Below, in pieces: positions 44,350 to 53,092 of a stretch of DNA of 64,000 nt (the first letter of the stretch is position 1; each line of letters starts with the position of its first letter). Under the pieces are notes generated by a model. That model was given only the letters and a program-made list of their open reading frames with translations, was not told where the DNA came from and made no database searches. The stretch spans positions 1 through 64,000 of the forward strand of contig NZ_JAIYCP010000023.1 in NCBI RefSeq assembly GCF_027487935.1, written 5' to 3'. This DNA comes from Brevundimonas sp. (lineage in GTDB: Bacteria; Pseudomonadota; Alphaproteobacteria; Caulobacterales; Caulobacteraceae). The position numbers were made by a program, and so were the translations under genes.

Positions 44350-45240
44350 TTGGCCAAGGTAGCGGTGGTCGGAGCCGGTTTGATGGGCGTCGGGATCGCG
44401 CATGCGTTTGCGTCGTCCGGTCACGACGTCTGTCTGATCGATGTCTCGTCCGAACAGCTGGGCAAAGCAGAGAAGACCATCGCGGGCATTCTCGCCGACG
44501 GCGTGCGGTTGGGGAAGGTCGAGGAGCCGGCCGCTGCTGCCGCGCTGGCGCGGCTGACGACCTGCGAGAGTGTCACCGAAGGGGCGGCGGGTACCGATTT
44601 GCTGGTCGAGACGGTTTCGGAAAACCTGGCGATCAAGATCGATGTGGTTCGAAAGGCTGAGGCAGTGATGGCCCCGACCGGCCTGATTGCCACAAACACA
44701 TCGGCGTTGAGCGTGACCGAGATAGCCGCCGCATGTCAGGACCCGACGCGGGTGATCGGCATGCATTTCTTCAACCCGGTCCAGAAGATGAAACTGGTAG
44801 AGCTGGTTCGTGGGCTGGCCACCACCGACGAGGCGGTTGCTGCCTGTCGCGACTATGTCGCCGGGCTCGGAAAGACGGCGATCGTCGTCAACGAGACGCC
44901 TGGTCTGACCACAAGCCGCATGTCGGCCATGGCCGGCAATGAGGCGATGTGGATGCTTCAGGAAGGCGCTGCGACGGCGGAGGACATCGACACCGCGCTG
45001 AGGTTGGGATTCAACCATCCGATGGGGCCACTGGAGCTGGGCGACCTGACCGGCTGGGACACGCGCCTTGCCGTTCTTCAGTACCTCCACGCCACCCTGG
45101 GGGACAAGTTCAGGCCCTGTCCGTTGATCATCAAGATGGTCAAGGCCGGACGGTACGGCCGCAAGGTCGGCTGGGGTGTCTACAAGTACGAAAACGGCGT
45201 CAAGGTGCCAGGCTCCGGCCTGCGCGGGAGCAGTTTGTGA
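44350..45240 (+). CDS. 3-hydroxyacyl-CoA dehydrogenase
   Basis: The 296-residue NAD-dependent enzyme oxidises a 3-hydroxyacyl-CoA in a beta-oxidation-like sequence. It has the Rossmann motif VAVVGAGLMGVGIAHAFASS, the catalytic His in IGMHFFNPVQKMKLVELV, and the C-terminal domain with GFNHPMGPLELGDLTGWD. The start is placed at a TTG (44350), with GAGG 7 bp upstream; a longer frame to ATG 44317 would add 11 residues lying over the ribosome binding site. Its stop overlaps the thiolase GTG start (GTGA), so both are co-translated, giving the last two steps of side-chain shortening. Confidence 0.92.
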   Translation: MAKVAVVGAGLMGVGIAHAFASSGHDVCLIDVSSEQLGKAEKTIAGILADGVRLGKVEEPAAAAALARLTTCESVTEGAAGTDLLVETVSENLAIKIDVVRKAEAVMAPTGLIATNTSALSVTEIAAACQDPTRVIGMHFFNPVQKMKLVELVRGLATTDEAVAACRDYVAGLGKTAIVVNETPGLTTSRMSAMAGNEAMWMLQEGAATAEDIDTALRLGFNHPMGPLELGDLTGWDTRLAVLQYLHATLGDKFRPCPLIIKMVKAGRYGRKVGWGVYKYENGVKVPGSGLRGSSL

Positions 45241-46421
45241 AGCCGGTCTATGTGGTCGCTGCGGTTCGGACGCCGATCGGAAGGTTTCGCGGGGCGCTGG
45301 CAGGCGTTCGCGCTGACCATCTGGGCGCCCATGCGCTGAACGAACTGATCGCCCGTGCGGGCGTGGGTGCCGACGAGATCGATGATGTGATCTTCGGCAA
45401 TGTGACCCAGATCGGCGAGCAGTCTGCCAATATCGCGCGGACGTCCTTGTTGGGGGCCGGCTGGCCCGAGGCCATTCCGGCCATGACTGTCGACCGCAAA
45501 TGTGGGTCCTCGGAAGCCGCCATCCATATCGGCACCGCCCAGATCGCCGCAGGCCTGAGCGACCTGGTCGTCGCGGGTGGAGCCGAGGCGATGTCTCGCG
45601 TGCCGATGGGGTCCAACCGCGCCATTCATGGCGAGGCCTTCGGCTGGATGGTGTCGGATCGCTATGAACTGACGTCCCAGGGCGAGGCGGCCGAGCGGAT
45701 CGCGGACAAACACGGCTTCGACCGCGACGCGATGGATGATTTCGCCGCCGAAAGCCATCGACGCGCCGCCGTCTCGACCGATGCGGGCTATTTCCGGGCC
45801 GAGACCGTTGCTGTTCCCGTCGCGGACCTTTGCGAGAAGGACTGGGACGGGCCCCGGGACGCGTTGGAAGCTGACCAGACCATCCGGCGCGACACAAGCC
45901 GTGAAAAGCTTGCGACCCTGAAGACCAGTTTCCGGGAGAATGGCCGCGTCACGGCCGGCAATGCGTCGCAGATTTCTGACGGAGCGGCCGTGGTCCTGCT
46001 GGCCTCGGAGGCCGCGGTGAAGAAATTTGGATTGACGCCGCTGGCTCTCATACGGTCCGTCGCCGTGGTCGGTGCCGACCCTGCGCTGATGCTCGAAGGT
46101 CCCATTGCAGCCAGCCGCAAGGCCGCCGCTCTCGCCGGCCTCTCGTTCGACGACATTGCCCTGTTCGAGGTCAATGAAGCCTTCGCCAGCGTCCCCCTGA
46201 TGTGGATGCAGGTGACCGGCGTCGGTGCCGACCGGCTGAACGTGAATGGCGGTGCCATTGCTCTCGGCCATCCGCTGGGCGCGACCGGGGCCCGGCTGGC
46301 CACCAGTCTGATCCACGAACTGGGCCGTAGTGGCCGGAAATACGGACTTCAGGCGATCTGTTGTGCCGGCGGTCTGGCCACGGCCACGGTTTACGAGAAC
46401 CTGATGCCGAAGCCGGGCTGA
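45237..46421 (+). CDS. Thiolase (acetyl-CoA acyltransferase)
   Basis: This is a 394-residue thiolase. The nucleophilic Cys89 is in MTVDRKCGSSEAAIHI, the His is in NVNGGAIALGHPLGATGAR, and the second Cys is in AICCAGGLATATVYE, all at normal spacing. GGAEAMSRVPMGSN is also typical. It starts at a GTG overlapping the end of the 3-hydroxyacyl-CoA dehydrogenase, with GGGAG upstream. It should release acetyl-CoA (or a related unit) from a 3-ketoacyl-CoA. It converges with the transporter operon after only 3 bp. Confidence 0.93.
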   Translation: MKPVYVVAAVRTPIGRFRGALAGVRADHLGAHALNELIARAGVGADEIDDVIFGNVTQIGEQSANIARTSLLGAGWPEAIPAMTVDRKCGSSEAAIHIGTAQIAAGLSDLVVAGGAEAMSRVPMGSNRAIHGEAFGWMVSDRYELTSQGEAAERIADKHGFDRDAMDDFAAESHRRAAVSTDAGYFRAETVAVPVADLCEKDWDGPRDALEADQTIRRDTSREKLATLKTSFRENGRVTAGNASQISDGAAVVLLASEAAVKKFGLTPLALIRSVAVVGADPALMLEGPIAASRKAAALAGLSFDDIALFEVNEAFASVPLMWMQVTGVGADRLNVNGGAIALGHPLGATGARLATSLIHELGRSGRKYGLQAICCAGGLATATVYENLMPKPG

Positions 46422-46424
46422 CGA

Positions 46425-47393
46425 TCAGGGACGAGGCAGGCTGGGGTCATCCAGACCGAGCGGCGTAGAGGCGTCCGGCTGACCGGCATCGATGGCGAGC
46501 GTCTTCGCGCGCTTGCTCTGAATCTCCCGGACCGTGATGTAGAGGGTAGAGACGACGATGACCCCTGCGCCGATCCATGTGAAGGCGTCAGGCCATTCGC
46601 CGAACACCAGCAGTCCGGCGATTACCGACAGCACCAGCCGAGCATAGTCGACAGGAGCCAGGACGGCGGCCTCGCCGACGGCCATGCCCTTGATGAACAG
46701 CACCTGGTTGGCGGCGCTGAGCAGGCCGATCAGGAACAGCGGGATCAGGTCGCCGGCACCGGGCCAACGCCAGTCTGCGAGGGCGAATGGCAAGGACAAC
46801 AGCTCGCCCATGATGCTGGACCAGACCAGGATCGAGCTTGCCGACAGTGTGTTCGTCAGGGACTTTACGCCCGTGATCGTTCCGGCCAGGCAGAGGGCGG
46901 AAAAGAGCGCCGCGATGTGTGGCCAGCCAACGGCGACGTCAGCGCCCCACGGCCGCATGATGACGACCACGCCGACGAAACCCATCAGCACCGCCGCGAT
47001 CCGGCTGGGACCAATGGTCTCGCGCAGGAACAGGGCGGCAAGCAGCACAACCCAGAGCGGACGGGTGAACGACAGGGCGTTCGCCTCGGCCATCGACATG
47101 GCTTCATGGCTGTAGAGCAGCAAGATCATGCCTATTGTCGCCAGCAGGGATCGCAGGAACAGCGCGGGCATTGTGGAACGCGGGACGAAGAGCACCTGCC
47201 GGGGGCTGCGCAGCATGAAGGGGATGGCGACGATCAGCGATCCGGTCTGGCGATAGAAATTCTGGACGTGCGACGGGTAATTGCCGCTCAGGTGCTTCAC
47301 CAGGGTCGTCATGGCGACGAAGGTTACCCCGGACATCAACACCCAGATGGCACCTTGTGTATTTGGCGACAGGCGCGAGAAGAACGCCTTCAA
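46425..47393 (-). CDS. EamA/DMT superfamily transporter
   Basis: The 322-residue inner-membrane protein has about ten hydrophobic helices in two EamA halves. Typical patches are ALSFTRPLWVVLLAALFLRE in the first half and APVDYARLVLSVIAGLLVFG in the second. It begins at a TTG that overlaps the stop of the CMD-family gene by 4 bp (TTGA). It is the last gene of a six-gene operon headed by the crotonase at 51347. It could export or import a small organic compound of the pathway; direction is not known. Confidence 0.85.
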   Translation of the reverse strand: MKAFFSRLSPNTQGAIWVLMSGVTFVAMTTLVKHLSGNYPSHVQNFYRQTGSLIVAIPFMLRSPRQVLFVPRSTMPALFLRSLLATIGMILLLYSHEAMSMAEANALSFTRPLWVVLLAALFLRETIGPSRIAAVLMGFVGVVVIMRPWGADVAVGWPHIAALFSALCLAGTITGVKSLTNTLSASSILVWSSIMGELLSLPFALADWRWPGAGDLIPLFLIGLLSAANQVLFIKGMAVGEAAVLAPVDYARLVLSVIAGLLVFGEWPDAFTWIGAGVIVVSTLYITVREIQSKRAKTLAIDAGQPDASTPLGLDDPSLPRP

Positions 47394-47911
47394 GCCGGCG
47401 TGTCCTCATACCCCTTGAGGACATAGGTCATTCGCCCGCCGGCCAGCATCAGGCCGCTGAACAGGTGAAGTTCGACGATCTGTTCCTCGGTGAAATGCTC
47501 CCGCAGATGGTCGTAGACCTCGTCGCCCATGGCGAAATAGTCGCCGGCAAACAGTTCGGCGAAGCGCAGGGCGGCCTGTTCGGGTGGGCTGAAGCGGGGA
47601 TCGGACCAGTCACTGCAGGCGACGATGTCGGCCTCGCTGACGTCGTCCGACTTTCGCGCGATCTGGCAAACCGGACACATCGTGATCGAGGCGATCTTCA
47701 GCCGAACCAGTTCGCGAAGGCGGTCGGGCAGGACGCCCCGCTCATGGATCTCGGCCATGGTGCCCAGCCATGCGTTGGCCGCCGCTGGTCGGCGGGCCCA
47801 GATCTGGACCGGCAAGGTATTGGACAACATGCGAGTCGCCGTTCCTCGGGCGATCGACGCGCGCAGTGGATCAGCCAGGCTGTCGAGGGGCAGGGGGCTC
47901 ACGCGGGCCAC
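47390..47911 (-). CDS. Carboxymuconolactone decarboxylase family protein
   Basis: This is a 173-residue all-helical AhpD/CMD-fold protein. The core is RLKIASITMCPVCQIARKSD, with the redox CxxC of AhpD-like members; the His that usually follows (CxxCxxxH) is not present at that position. It begins with a GTG 3 bp after the VOC gene stop and overlaps the transporter start. Functions in the family range from peroxide reduction to decarboxylation; here a redox or small-molecule role in the catabolic operon is inferred. Confidence 0.82.
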   Translation of the reverse strand: MARVSPLPLDSLADPLRASIARGTATRMLSNTLPVQIWARRPAAANAWLGTMAEIHERGVLPDRLRELVRLKIASITMCPVCQIARKSDDVSEADIVACSDWSDPRFSPPEQAALRFAELFAGDYFAMGDEVYDHLREHFTEEQIVELHLFSGLMLAGGRMTYVLKGYEDTPA

Positions 47912-47914
47912 CGA

Positions 47915-48883
47915 TCAGCCCCGGTCTTCGCAGAACTCGAAAATTGCGCCGCCAAGCTCTGTCGGATCGACGCGCAAAAGGGGGCCCCCGACGGCCTGGC
48001 AGTCCTCGATCCGCTCGAACTTCACGCCCAGCCCGGTCAGACGGTCGGCCTTGGCGTCGAGGCCATTCACAGAGATGCGGATGTAGTGTGGTCCCGGTCC
48101 CCAGTTGTGCAGATAGCGGCCCGAGGGGCTGTCCCATTTCGTCGGCTGGATGACGTCGAGCGTGGCACTGGTCCCCAGATTGAAGCCGATGCGGGCCAGT
48201 TTGTAGCCCTCTCGATCGAGCTGTTCGACAGTACCGGCGGGCTGTAGGTCCAGGTTCTGGTCGAGGCGGCGCAGCACATCGTCCAGATCCCGGACCAGAA
48301 AGCCGCGCCCGACAACCCGGACCATGTCGCCGGGTTTGGGATCGCGCGGCCGGGGCGGGGGCGTGCTGAAGGCCTCGGCCGGCATCTGGATCGCAGCGAG
48401 CGGAATGACTTCGATGCACAGGCCGCCGTCGACGGAGGGCTCGTAGATCGGGTTTTCTGGTGTGCAGCCGACCCACAGACGATCGAACGGCATTTCGGGC
48501 GTCAACTGCGCGAGGCGGAAGGGCTGTCCCTTGCTGAGCAAATGCTCGACCACGCCGCCGATGTTGTCGGAGACCAGTACCGTGGCGTGGGTCTTGATCG
48601 GGCGGAACGGGCCCTGGAAGTCCTCGAGGCTCTTGAGAAAGCCCGGGAACATCGGGTCGCCGTGGTTCGGGAAATCAAGGTGGCCTTGCGGCTCGACCCG
48701 CGTCGGCGACACGGCCAGCGATTTGTGGACCCTTAGGAAGTGGGCGACGTAGGGGTGCCCCGGGAAGGCCTGACGCCAGTTGGCGTGACCGTGGATCTCA
48801 AGCTTGCTGACGATTTGCGCGGCCGTCTCGTCGGCGTCATGGACCATCAGATCGCCGCTGAGCAGCAGGTCGTAGAGGCTCAT
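47915..48883 (-). CDS. Two-module VOC family protein (322 aa)
   Basis: This protein appears to have a helical N-terminal 90 residues, a VOC module around 90-180 (KTHATVLVSDNIGGVVEHLL, then CIEVIPLAAIQM) and a second around 185-320 (GRGFLVRDLDDVLRRL, GPHYIRISVNGLDAKADRL, GGAIFEF). Pairs of His/Glu suitable for a metal are present, so extradiol-like or hydrolase chemistry is possible, but I cannot place the ligands with certainty. AAGGAG lies a few bases upstream of the start. It is the fourth gene of the six-gene operon and its role is unknown. Confidence 0.75.
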   Translation of the reverse strand: MSLYDLLLSGDLMVHDADETAAQIVSKLEIHGHANWRQAFPGHPYVAHFLRVHKSLAVSPTRVEPQGHLDFPNHGDPMFPGFLKSLEDFQGPFRPIKTHATVLVSDNIGGVVEHLLSKGQPFRLAQLTPEMPFDRLWVGCTPENPIYEPSVDGGLCIEVIPLAAIQMPAEAFSTPPPRPRDPKPGDMVRVVGRGFLVRDLDDVLRRLDQNLDLQPAGTVEQLDREGYKLARIGFNLGTSATLDVIQPTKWDSPSGRYLHNWGPGPHYIRISVNGLDAKADRLTGLGVKFERIEDCQAVGGPLLRVDPTELGGAIFEFCEDRG

Positions 48884-48899
48884 CTCATTCTCCTTGCGT

Positions 48900-48917
48900 C
48901 GGGCGCGTGAGCGCCCG
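48900..48917 (-). promoter_or_regulatory. Hairpin before the VOC gene ribosome binding site
   Basis: Perfect 7-bp arms CGGGCGC and GCGCCCG with a 4-base loop lie in the 45-bp gap between the Ltp-like gene and the VOC gene, directly upstream of AAGGAG. It may modulate expression or protect the mRNA between the two cistrons. Confidence 0.4.
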
Positions 48918-48928
48918 CCGAATAATCT

Positions 48929-50119
48929 CTAGTCCTTGACCAGCAGCAGGCTGCCGGCGAGCGGTCCGCCGCCGGCGGCGCAGACGGCGACGCGCGGGTC
49001 GCGGATCTGTCGCTCGCCGCCGCGTCCCCACAGCTGGGTACAGGCCTCATGGACGTAGCCGAGTCCGTGTGTGCGTCCCCCGGACAACTGGCCGCCATTG
49101 GTGTTCAGGGGCAGTTCGCCGTCGAGGGCGATCCGGTGGCCGCCCTCGACGAAGGCGCCGCTCTGGCCTTTCGGGCAAAGGCCCAGTCCTTCCAGCCACA
49201 TCATGGTGAGGATGCTGAAGCCGTCGTATAGCTGAGCCGTGTCGACGTCGGCCGGCGTGAGGTCTGTTCGCGCCCACATGGCGTTGCCGGCGTCGGGCAT
49301 CGCGTTGGCGGTCAGATCGACCTGGTCCCAGAGATAGGGCTGGTTCATCGCCGCCCCGATCGCCTCGATCCGGATGGGCGGATGGCGCAGGTCCCTGGCG
49401 ATGTCCTTGCGCGACAGGACAATGGCGGTTGAGGCGTCGCAATGGACGTCGCAGTCGAACATCCGCAGCGGCGTCGAGATCATTTTCGATGCGAAATAGT
49501 CGTCCATCGTCATGGGCTTGCGCATGACGGCCTTGGGGTTGAGGAGGGCGTTGCGGCGGGTGGTCAGGGCGATCTGGGCAAGCTGTTCCGGCGTCGTTCC
49601 ATATTTCTGCATATGAGCCGCGGCATACATGGCGGTGATATTGACCACCGACAGCACGTTGAACGGCGTGCACCACTGCCACATGAAATTGCCGTCGCGC
49701 GGACCCGATTTGGCGGCGAGGCTCTGGTCCTTGCTGCCGGTCAGGCGGTTGCTGGACTCGGTGATGGTGCGGAAGACCAGCGCGTTGTTCGCCATGCCGG
49801 ACGCTATGGCCATCGCACCGTTCATAAGACCGGCCAGCGGTCCCGCCGCCTCATAGCCCCCGCTGAACCAGTTACATTTCAGCCCGAGCATGGTCAGCAC
49901 AGATAGCGGTCCGACCGGTGAGAAGCTGCTGCCGTTGGAGTTGTCGCCGGGCCAGGAACACACGCCGTCTATGTCCTTGGGCTTCAGGCCTGCGTCGGCG
50001 ATGGCTTCAAGCGCGGCGTCCACGGTGAGCTGCATCGCCGAGCGCGAGGAGGGACGCCCGACCTCGGACTGTCCGATGCCGACGATAGCGACATCTTTTT
50101 CGAGAAATCGATTGCCCAT
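48929..50119 (-). CDS. Thiolase-like SCP2/Ltp family protein (putative aldolase)
   Basis: The 396-residue thiolase-fold protein is of the lipid-transfer-protein type. The N-terminus VAIVGIGQSEVGRPSSR and the C-terminal LPLNTNGGQLSGGRTHG and VHEACTQLWG are typical. The middle has ARTDLTPADVDTAQLYDGFS, in which the YD motif matches the Ltp group. It shares one base with the upstream DUF35 gene (TGATG). In actinobacterial steroid degradation, Ltp2 with a DUF35 partner acts as a retro-aldolase removing a side-chain unit. I infer a similar acyl-CoA aldolase here; thiolase activity cannot be excluded. Confidence 0.88.
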   Translation of the reverse strand: MGNRFLEKDVAIVGIGQSEVGRPSSRSAMQLTVDAALEAIADAGLKPKDIDGVCSWPGDNSNGSSFSPVGPLSVLTMLGLKCNWFSGGYEAAGPLAGLMNGAMAIASGMANNALVFRTITESSNRLTGSKDQSLAAKSGPRDGNFMWQWCTPFNVLSVVNITAMYAAAHMQKYGTTPEQLAQIALTTRRNALLNPKAVMRKPMTMDDYFASKMISTPLRMFDCDVHCDASTAIVLSRKDIARDLRHPPIRIEAIGAAMNQPYLWDQVDLTANAMPDAGNAMWARTDLTPADVDTAQLYDGFSILTMMWLEGLGLCPKGQSGAFVEGGHRIALDGELPLNTNGGQLSGGRTHGLGYVHEACTQLWGRGGERQIRDPRVAVCAAGGGPLAGSLLLVKD

Positions 50120-50517
50120 CAGGCCGCGGCCCGTTCGAACATCGGGATCCAGACATCCTCGAGCTGCTCGAAAACGACGGTCACGGGCATGCCGAACTCG
50201 ACGTCCTCCGGCGGGCAGTTCACGACGTTGGACAGGAAGCGCAGCCCTTCCTGCTCTTCCAGTTCAATGATGGCGACGACATAGGGTTCGACGAGATCTG
50301 GCGTCCAGACCTGATGATTGATGGTGTAGGTCAGAACCCGTCCACGCCCGGACACCGGCGTCGGCCCGACGTTCAGGCTCGTGCAATGACGGCAGACCGG
50401 CGCGGGCGGATGGAAAAACCGCGTGCAGTCTGCACAGCGATGCATGCGCAACTCGCCGACCGCGCCGCCAGTCCAGAATGGTCGCGTTTCCGCGTTGAGC
50501 AAGGGCAGCTTTCTCAC
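50119..50517 (-). CDS. DUF35 zinc-ribbon OB-fold protein
   Basis: The 132-residue acyl-CoA-associated protein has an N-terminal rubredoxin-like zinc ribbon (HRCADCTRFFHPPAPVCRHC, four Cys in CxxC pairs) and a C-terminal OB-fold (GRGRVLTYTINHQVW, YVVAIIELEEQEGLRFLSN). It starts with a GTG and ends overlapping the Ltp-like gene by one base, so the two products are expected to be stoichiometric partners. DUF35 proteins bind CoA substrates and are needed by Ltp aldolases and MaoC hydratases in steroid pathways. A crotonase lies 35 bp upstream. Confidence 0.9.
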   Translation of the reverse strand: MRKLPLLNAETRPFWTGGAVGELRMHRCADCTRFFHPPAPVCRHCTSLNVGPTPVSGRGRVLTYTINHQVWTPDLVEPYVVAIIELEEQEGLRFLSNVVNCPPEDVEFGMPVTVVFEQLEDVWIPMFERAAA

Positions 50518-50552
50518 GTTCCGGCCTCGGGTCTTTGCTGAAGACGACCCAT

Positions 50553-51347
50553 CTAGCGCCCCGTGAAGACCGGGGGGCGCTTTTCCTTGAATGCGGCAGC
50601 GGCCTCCTTGCGGTCCCCTGTGGACATCAGCAGAACGAACAGGTCCTTTTCGAGCTTCAGTCCCGCGCGCAAATCCAGCTCCAGGCCGTCGCGAGCGGCC
50701 TCTTTCGCATAGGCTGTCGCATTGGCGGGTTTGGCTGCGATACGTTCGGCCAGGGCCTGCACCTCGTCGATCAGGCCCTCGTTCGACACCGCGAGGCGTG
50801 AGACCAGTCCAATCCGGAGCGCTTCGGCTGCATCGATCCGGTCCCCGGTCAGCAGCAGATCGAGGGCACGGCCAAGGCCTACGATCCGTGGCAGGCGCTG
50901 AGTGCCGCCTCCGCCCGGGATCAGTCCCAGGCCGGTTTCGGGCAGGCCGAAGACGGCATTGGGGGCGGCGACGCGAATGTCACAGGCCATCGAGATTTCC
51001 AGACCGCCACCGAGGCAGTAGCCATGTATGGCCGCGATGACCGGCTTTCGGACCCGATCGAGGATCTCGATCCAGCCGGGCGTCATGTTGTTCCTGAGCG
51101 CAGGCAGAGATGTCGCGTCGCTCTGGGCCTTGATGTCGGCTCCGGCGCAGAAACCTCGTTCGCCCGCGCCCCGAATGGCGATCACACCGACGTCCGGGTC
51201 ATTGTCCAGGAGTTCCAGTGCCTGAACTGCCTCACGGCGCAGCGTGGAATTGATCGCATTGATCTGGCCGGGGCGATCAAGGATGACCCAGCCCACGCGG
51301 TTGATGCGCTCGACCTGTACCGCGTGTTCGACGGTTCCATCTGCCAT
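50553..51347 (-). CDS. Enoyl-CoA hydratase
   Basis: The 264-residue crotonase has both hydratase glutamates in place: CLGGGLEISMACDIRVA and FGLPETGLGLIPGGGGTQRL, with the oxyanion loop GERGFCAGADIKA. It should hydrate a trans-2-enoyl-CoA to a 3-hydroxyacyl-CoA. The start at 51347 (GGAG 10 bp upstream) is preferred; ATG 51356 has its Shine-Dalgarno too close. It opens the six-gene minus-strand operon crotonase-DUF35-Ltp-VOC-CMD-transporter. Its product would be the natural substrate for the downstream Ltp/DUF35 aldolase. Confidence 0.93.
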   Translation of the reverse strand: MADGTVEHAVQVERINRVGWVILDRPGQINAINSTLRREAVQALELLDNDPDVGVIAIRGAGERGFCAGADIKAQSDATSLPALRNNMTPGWIEILDRVRKPVIAAIHGYCLGGGLEISMACDIRVAAPNAVFGLPETGLGLIPGGGGTQRLPRIVGLGRALDLLLTGDRIDAAEALRIGLVSRLAVSNEGLIDEVQALAERIAAKPANATAYAKEAARDGLELDLRAGLKLEKDLFVLLMSTGDRKEAAAAFKEKRPPVFTGR

Positions 51348-51753
51348 GGTTGTCATGCTCCGGCTAATGCGACGGCGGTTCCGTGGGCGTCGGGAAGGTT
51401 CAGAAAAAGCGGCGTAGGGTTCGTCATAAGGCGGCTCCAGCAGCAAGCCGTTCCGGGCGGCGATTGGCCATCCAGGCGGCCGCGAAGTGCTTGCTGGACC
51501 GGCTCGATCACAATCGACATCAGCGTCGGGTCGAGCGCGTTCGGCACATAGTCCAGTGTCAGCATGGCAAATGTGTACCTGGCACCCGGGACGAGTGGCG
51601 CTTTCGAGGCGCGGGGCATTGCTGGTATCGTGCCCTGCGGTCCGGGCCCGAGCTCGCCGGGATGCGGGAAACGACAGGCACTGATATCCTCCGGGACGCG
51701 TCTCGAGTGTCGCCTCTTTGGGTGACGCTAGAACAGCAAGAAGAATTCGGCAA

Positions 51754-51769
51754 GAGAAACGCCGTTCTG
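51754..51769. promoter_or_regulatory. Operator-like site between divergent operons
   Basis: GAGAA, a 6-bp spacer and TTCTG (51754-51769) resemble the 44156 repeat with one extra spacer base. It lies about 92 bp upstream of the quinone oxidoreductase GTG in the region divergent from the crotonase operon. A further TAGAAT follows at 51774. Weak on its own. Confidence 0.3.
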
Positions 51770-51860
51770 GTGTTAGAATATTGCCAGTTGTCGATCGCGG
51801 TCACCCTCCTCAGTGGTCGGGCCTGTCGAAGCGCCTTCGCGTCCTGATCCGGAGTCTGCC

Positions 51861-52883
51861 GTGCGAGCCCTTCTCAGTCTTCAGGCCGGCGGTCCCGATA
51901 CGCTTTCGATCCGCGAGATTGAGGAGCCAGCTCCGGGGCCAGGTCAGGTCGCCGTAACGGTCCATGCCTGCGGCGTGAATTATCCCGATGTGCTTGTTAT
52001 CGAGGATCGATACCAGATGAAGCCGCCGCGCCCCTTTTCGCCGGGCAGCGAACTGGCCGGAATCGTTCGCGCTGTTGGAGCAGGTGTCGAGACACCTTCT
52101 GTTGGGCAACGGGTGTCGGCCTCGCTGCCGTTCGGGGCGATGGCCGAGGTGGTCGTCGTGCCGGCAAATCGCTGTACGGTCATCCCCGACACCATGCCAT
52201 TCGACCAGGCCGCGGCGTTTCAGGTGACCTATGGCACAGTCTATTATGCGCTCGTGGGGCGAGGCGCGCTTCGGCAGGGGGAGACCTTGCTGGTTCTTGG
52301 AGCGGGCGGCGGCATCGGCCTGGCGGCTGTCGAACTGGGTAAGGCCCTTGGAGCAAGGGTGGTCGCTGCGGCCTCGTCCCAGGACAAGCTGGACGTTGCG
52401 CTGGCCATGGGGGCAGACGCGGGGGTGATCTATCCAGGGTCGCTTGACGCGGCCACTGAAGGAAAGGCGTTCACGGAGGCGGTGCGGTCCGCGTGCGGCG
52501 GGCAAGGGCCGGACGTCGTCGTTGATCCCGTCGGCGGCGCCTATGCCGAACCGGCATTCCGGTCTGTCGCCTGGCAGGCCCGCTATCTGGTTGTTGGCTT
52601 TGCTGCCGGCATACCGTCGATCCCGCTCAATCTGATCCTGCTCAAGGGTGCCCAGATCATCGGCGTCTTCTGGGGCAGCTACATGGCCCGAAGCCCGCAC
52701 CGCGGCTCGGACGACATGAAGGCGTTGCTGGATCTGTTCGCAGAAGGCAGGGTCAATCCCTTGGTTTCGGAACGTTTTTCTCTGGAGCGCGGGGGGGAGG
52801 CGATCGCCCGGTTGGCGTCGCGCAGTGTCCACGGCAAGGTCGTTGCGGAGATTGTGGGTTCTGAAGACAGAATGAGCGACTAG
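51861..52883 (+). CDS. NAD(P)H:quinone oxidoreductase / MDR family enzyme
   Basis: This 340-residue medium-chain reductase is of the zinc-free quinone-oxidoreductase type. The N-terminal GroES-like part contains HACGVNYPDVLVIEDRYQ and PGSELAGIVRAVG. The Rossmann core is LLVLGAGGGIGLAAVELGKA. There are no structural-zinc cysteines. The GTG start at 51861 has GGAG about 7 bp upstream; the open frame to 51813 adds unconserved residues. It probably reduces an enoyl-CoA-like or quinone substrate. It is followed after a 209-bp gap by the acyl-CoA ligase gene on the same strand. Confidence 0.88.
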   Translation: MRALLSLQAGGPDTLSIREIEEPAPGPGQVAVTVHACGVNYPDVLVIEDRYQMKPPRPFSPGSELAGIVRAVGAGVETPSVGQRVSASLPFGAMAEVVVVPANRCTVIPDTMPFDQAAAFQVTYGTVYYALVGRGALRQGETLLVLGAGGGIGLAAVELGKALGARVVAAASSQDKLDVALAMGADAGVIYPGSLDAATEGKAFTEAVRSACGGQGPDVVVDPVGGAYAEPAFRSVAWQARYLVVGFAAGIPSIPLNLILLKGAQIIGVFWGSYMARSPHRGSDDMKALLDLFAEGRVNPLVSERFSLERGGEAIARLASRSVHGKVVAEIVGSEDRMSD

Positions 52884-53092
52884 AAGGAGAATGCATCTGG
52901 ACCGGGTCTGGCGGTCCGTCTAGTCTGCGGTGAAGCAGTATAGGTCTGTGTGGCTTCGCTTTCTGCCCTGTATTCAGGTCGACTGAAAGGCAGGACGGCA
53001 GGGCCGCCCGGTAAGGAACGCGAGGCCGGCCACTGTCGCTGTCGGGCATCGCTCCGGCGCTGGTTCGCCCCGTCTGCGCCGAGGATGAACGA

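Noticed and set aside
44332..45897. 521-codon minus-strand frame opposite HAD and thiolase genes
   Set aside because: Arg/Ser/Pro-rich shadow of two certain genes.
52893..52925. Ten-codon mini-frame after AGAAGGAG downstream of the quinone oxidoreductase
   Set aside because: The Shine-Dalgarno is only one base from the ATG, and the peptide has no features.
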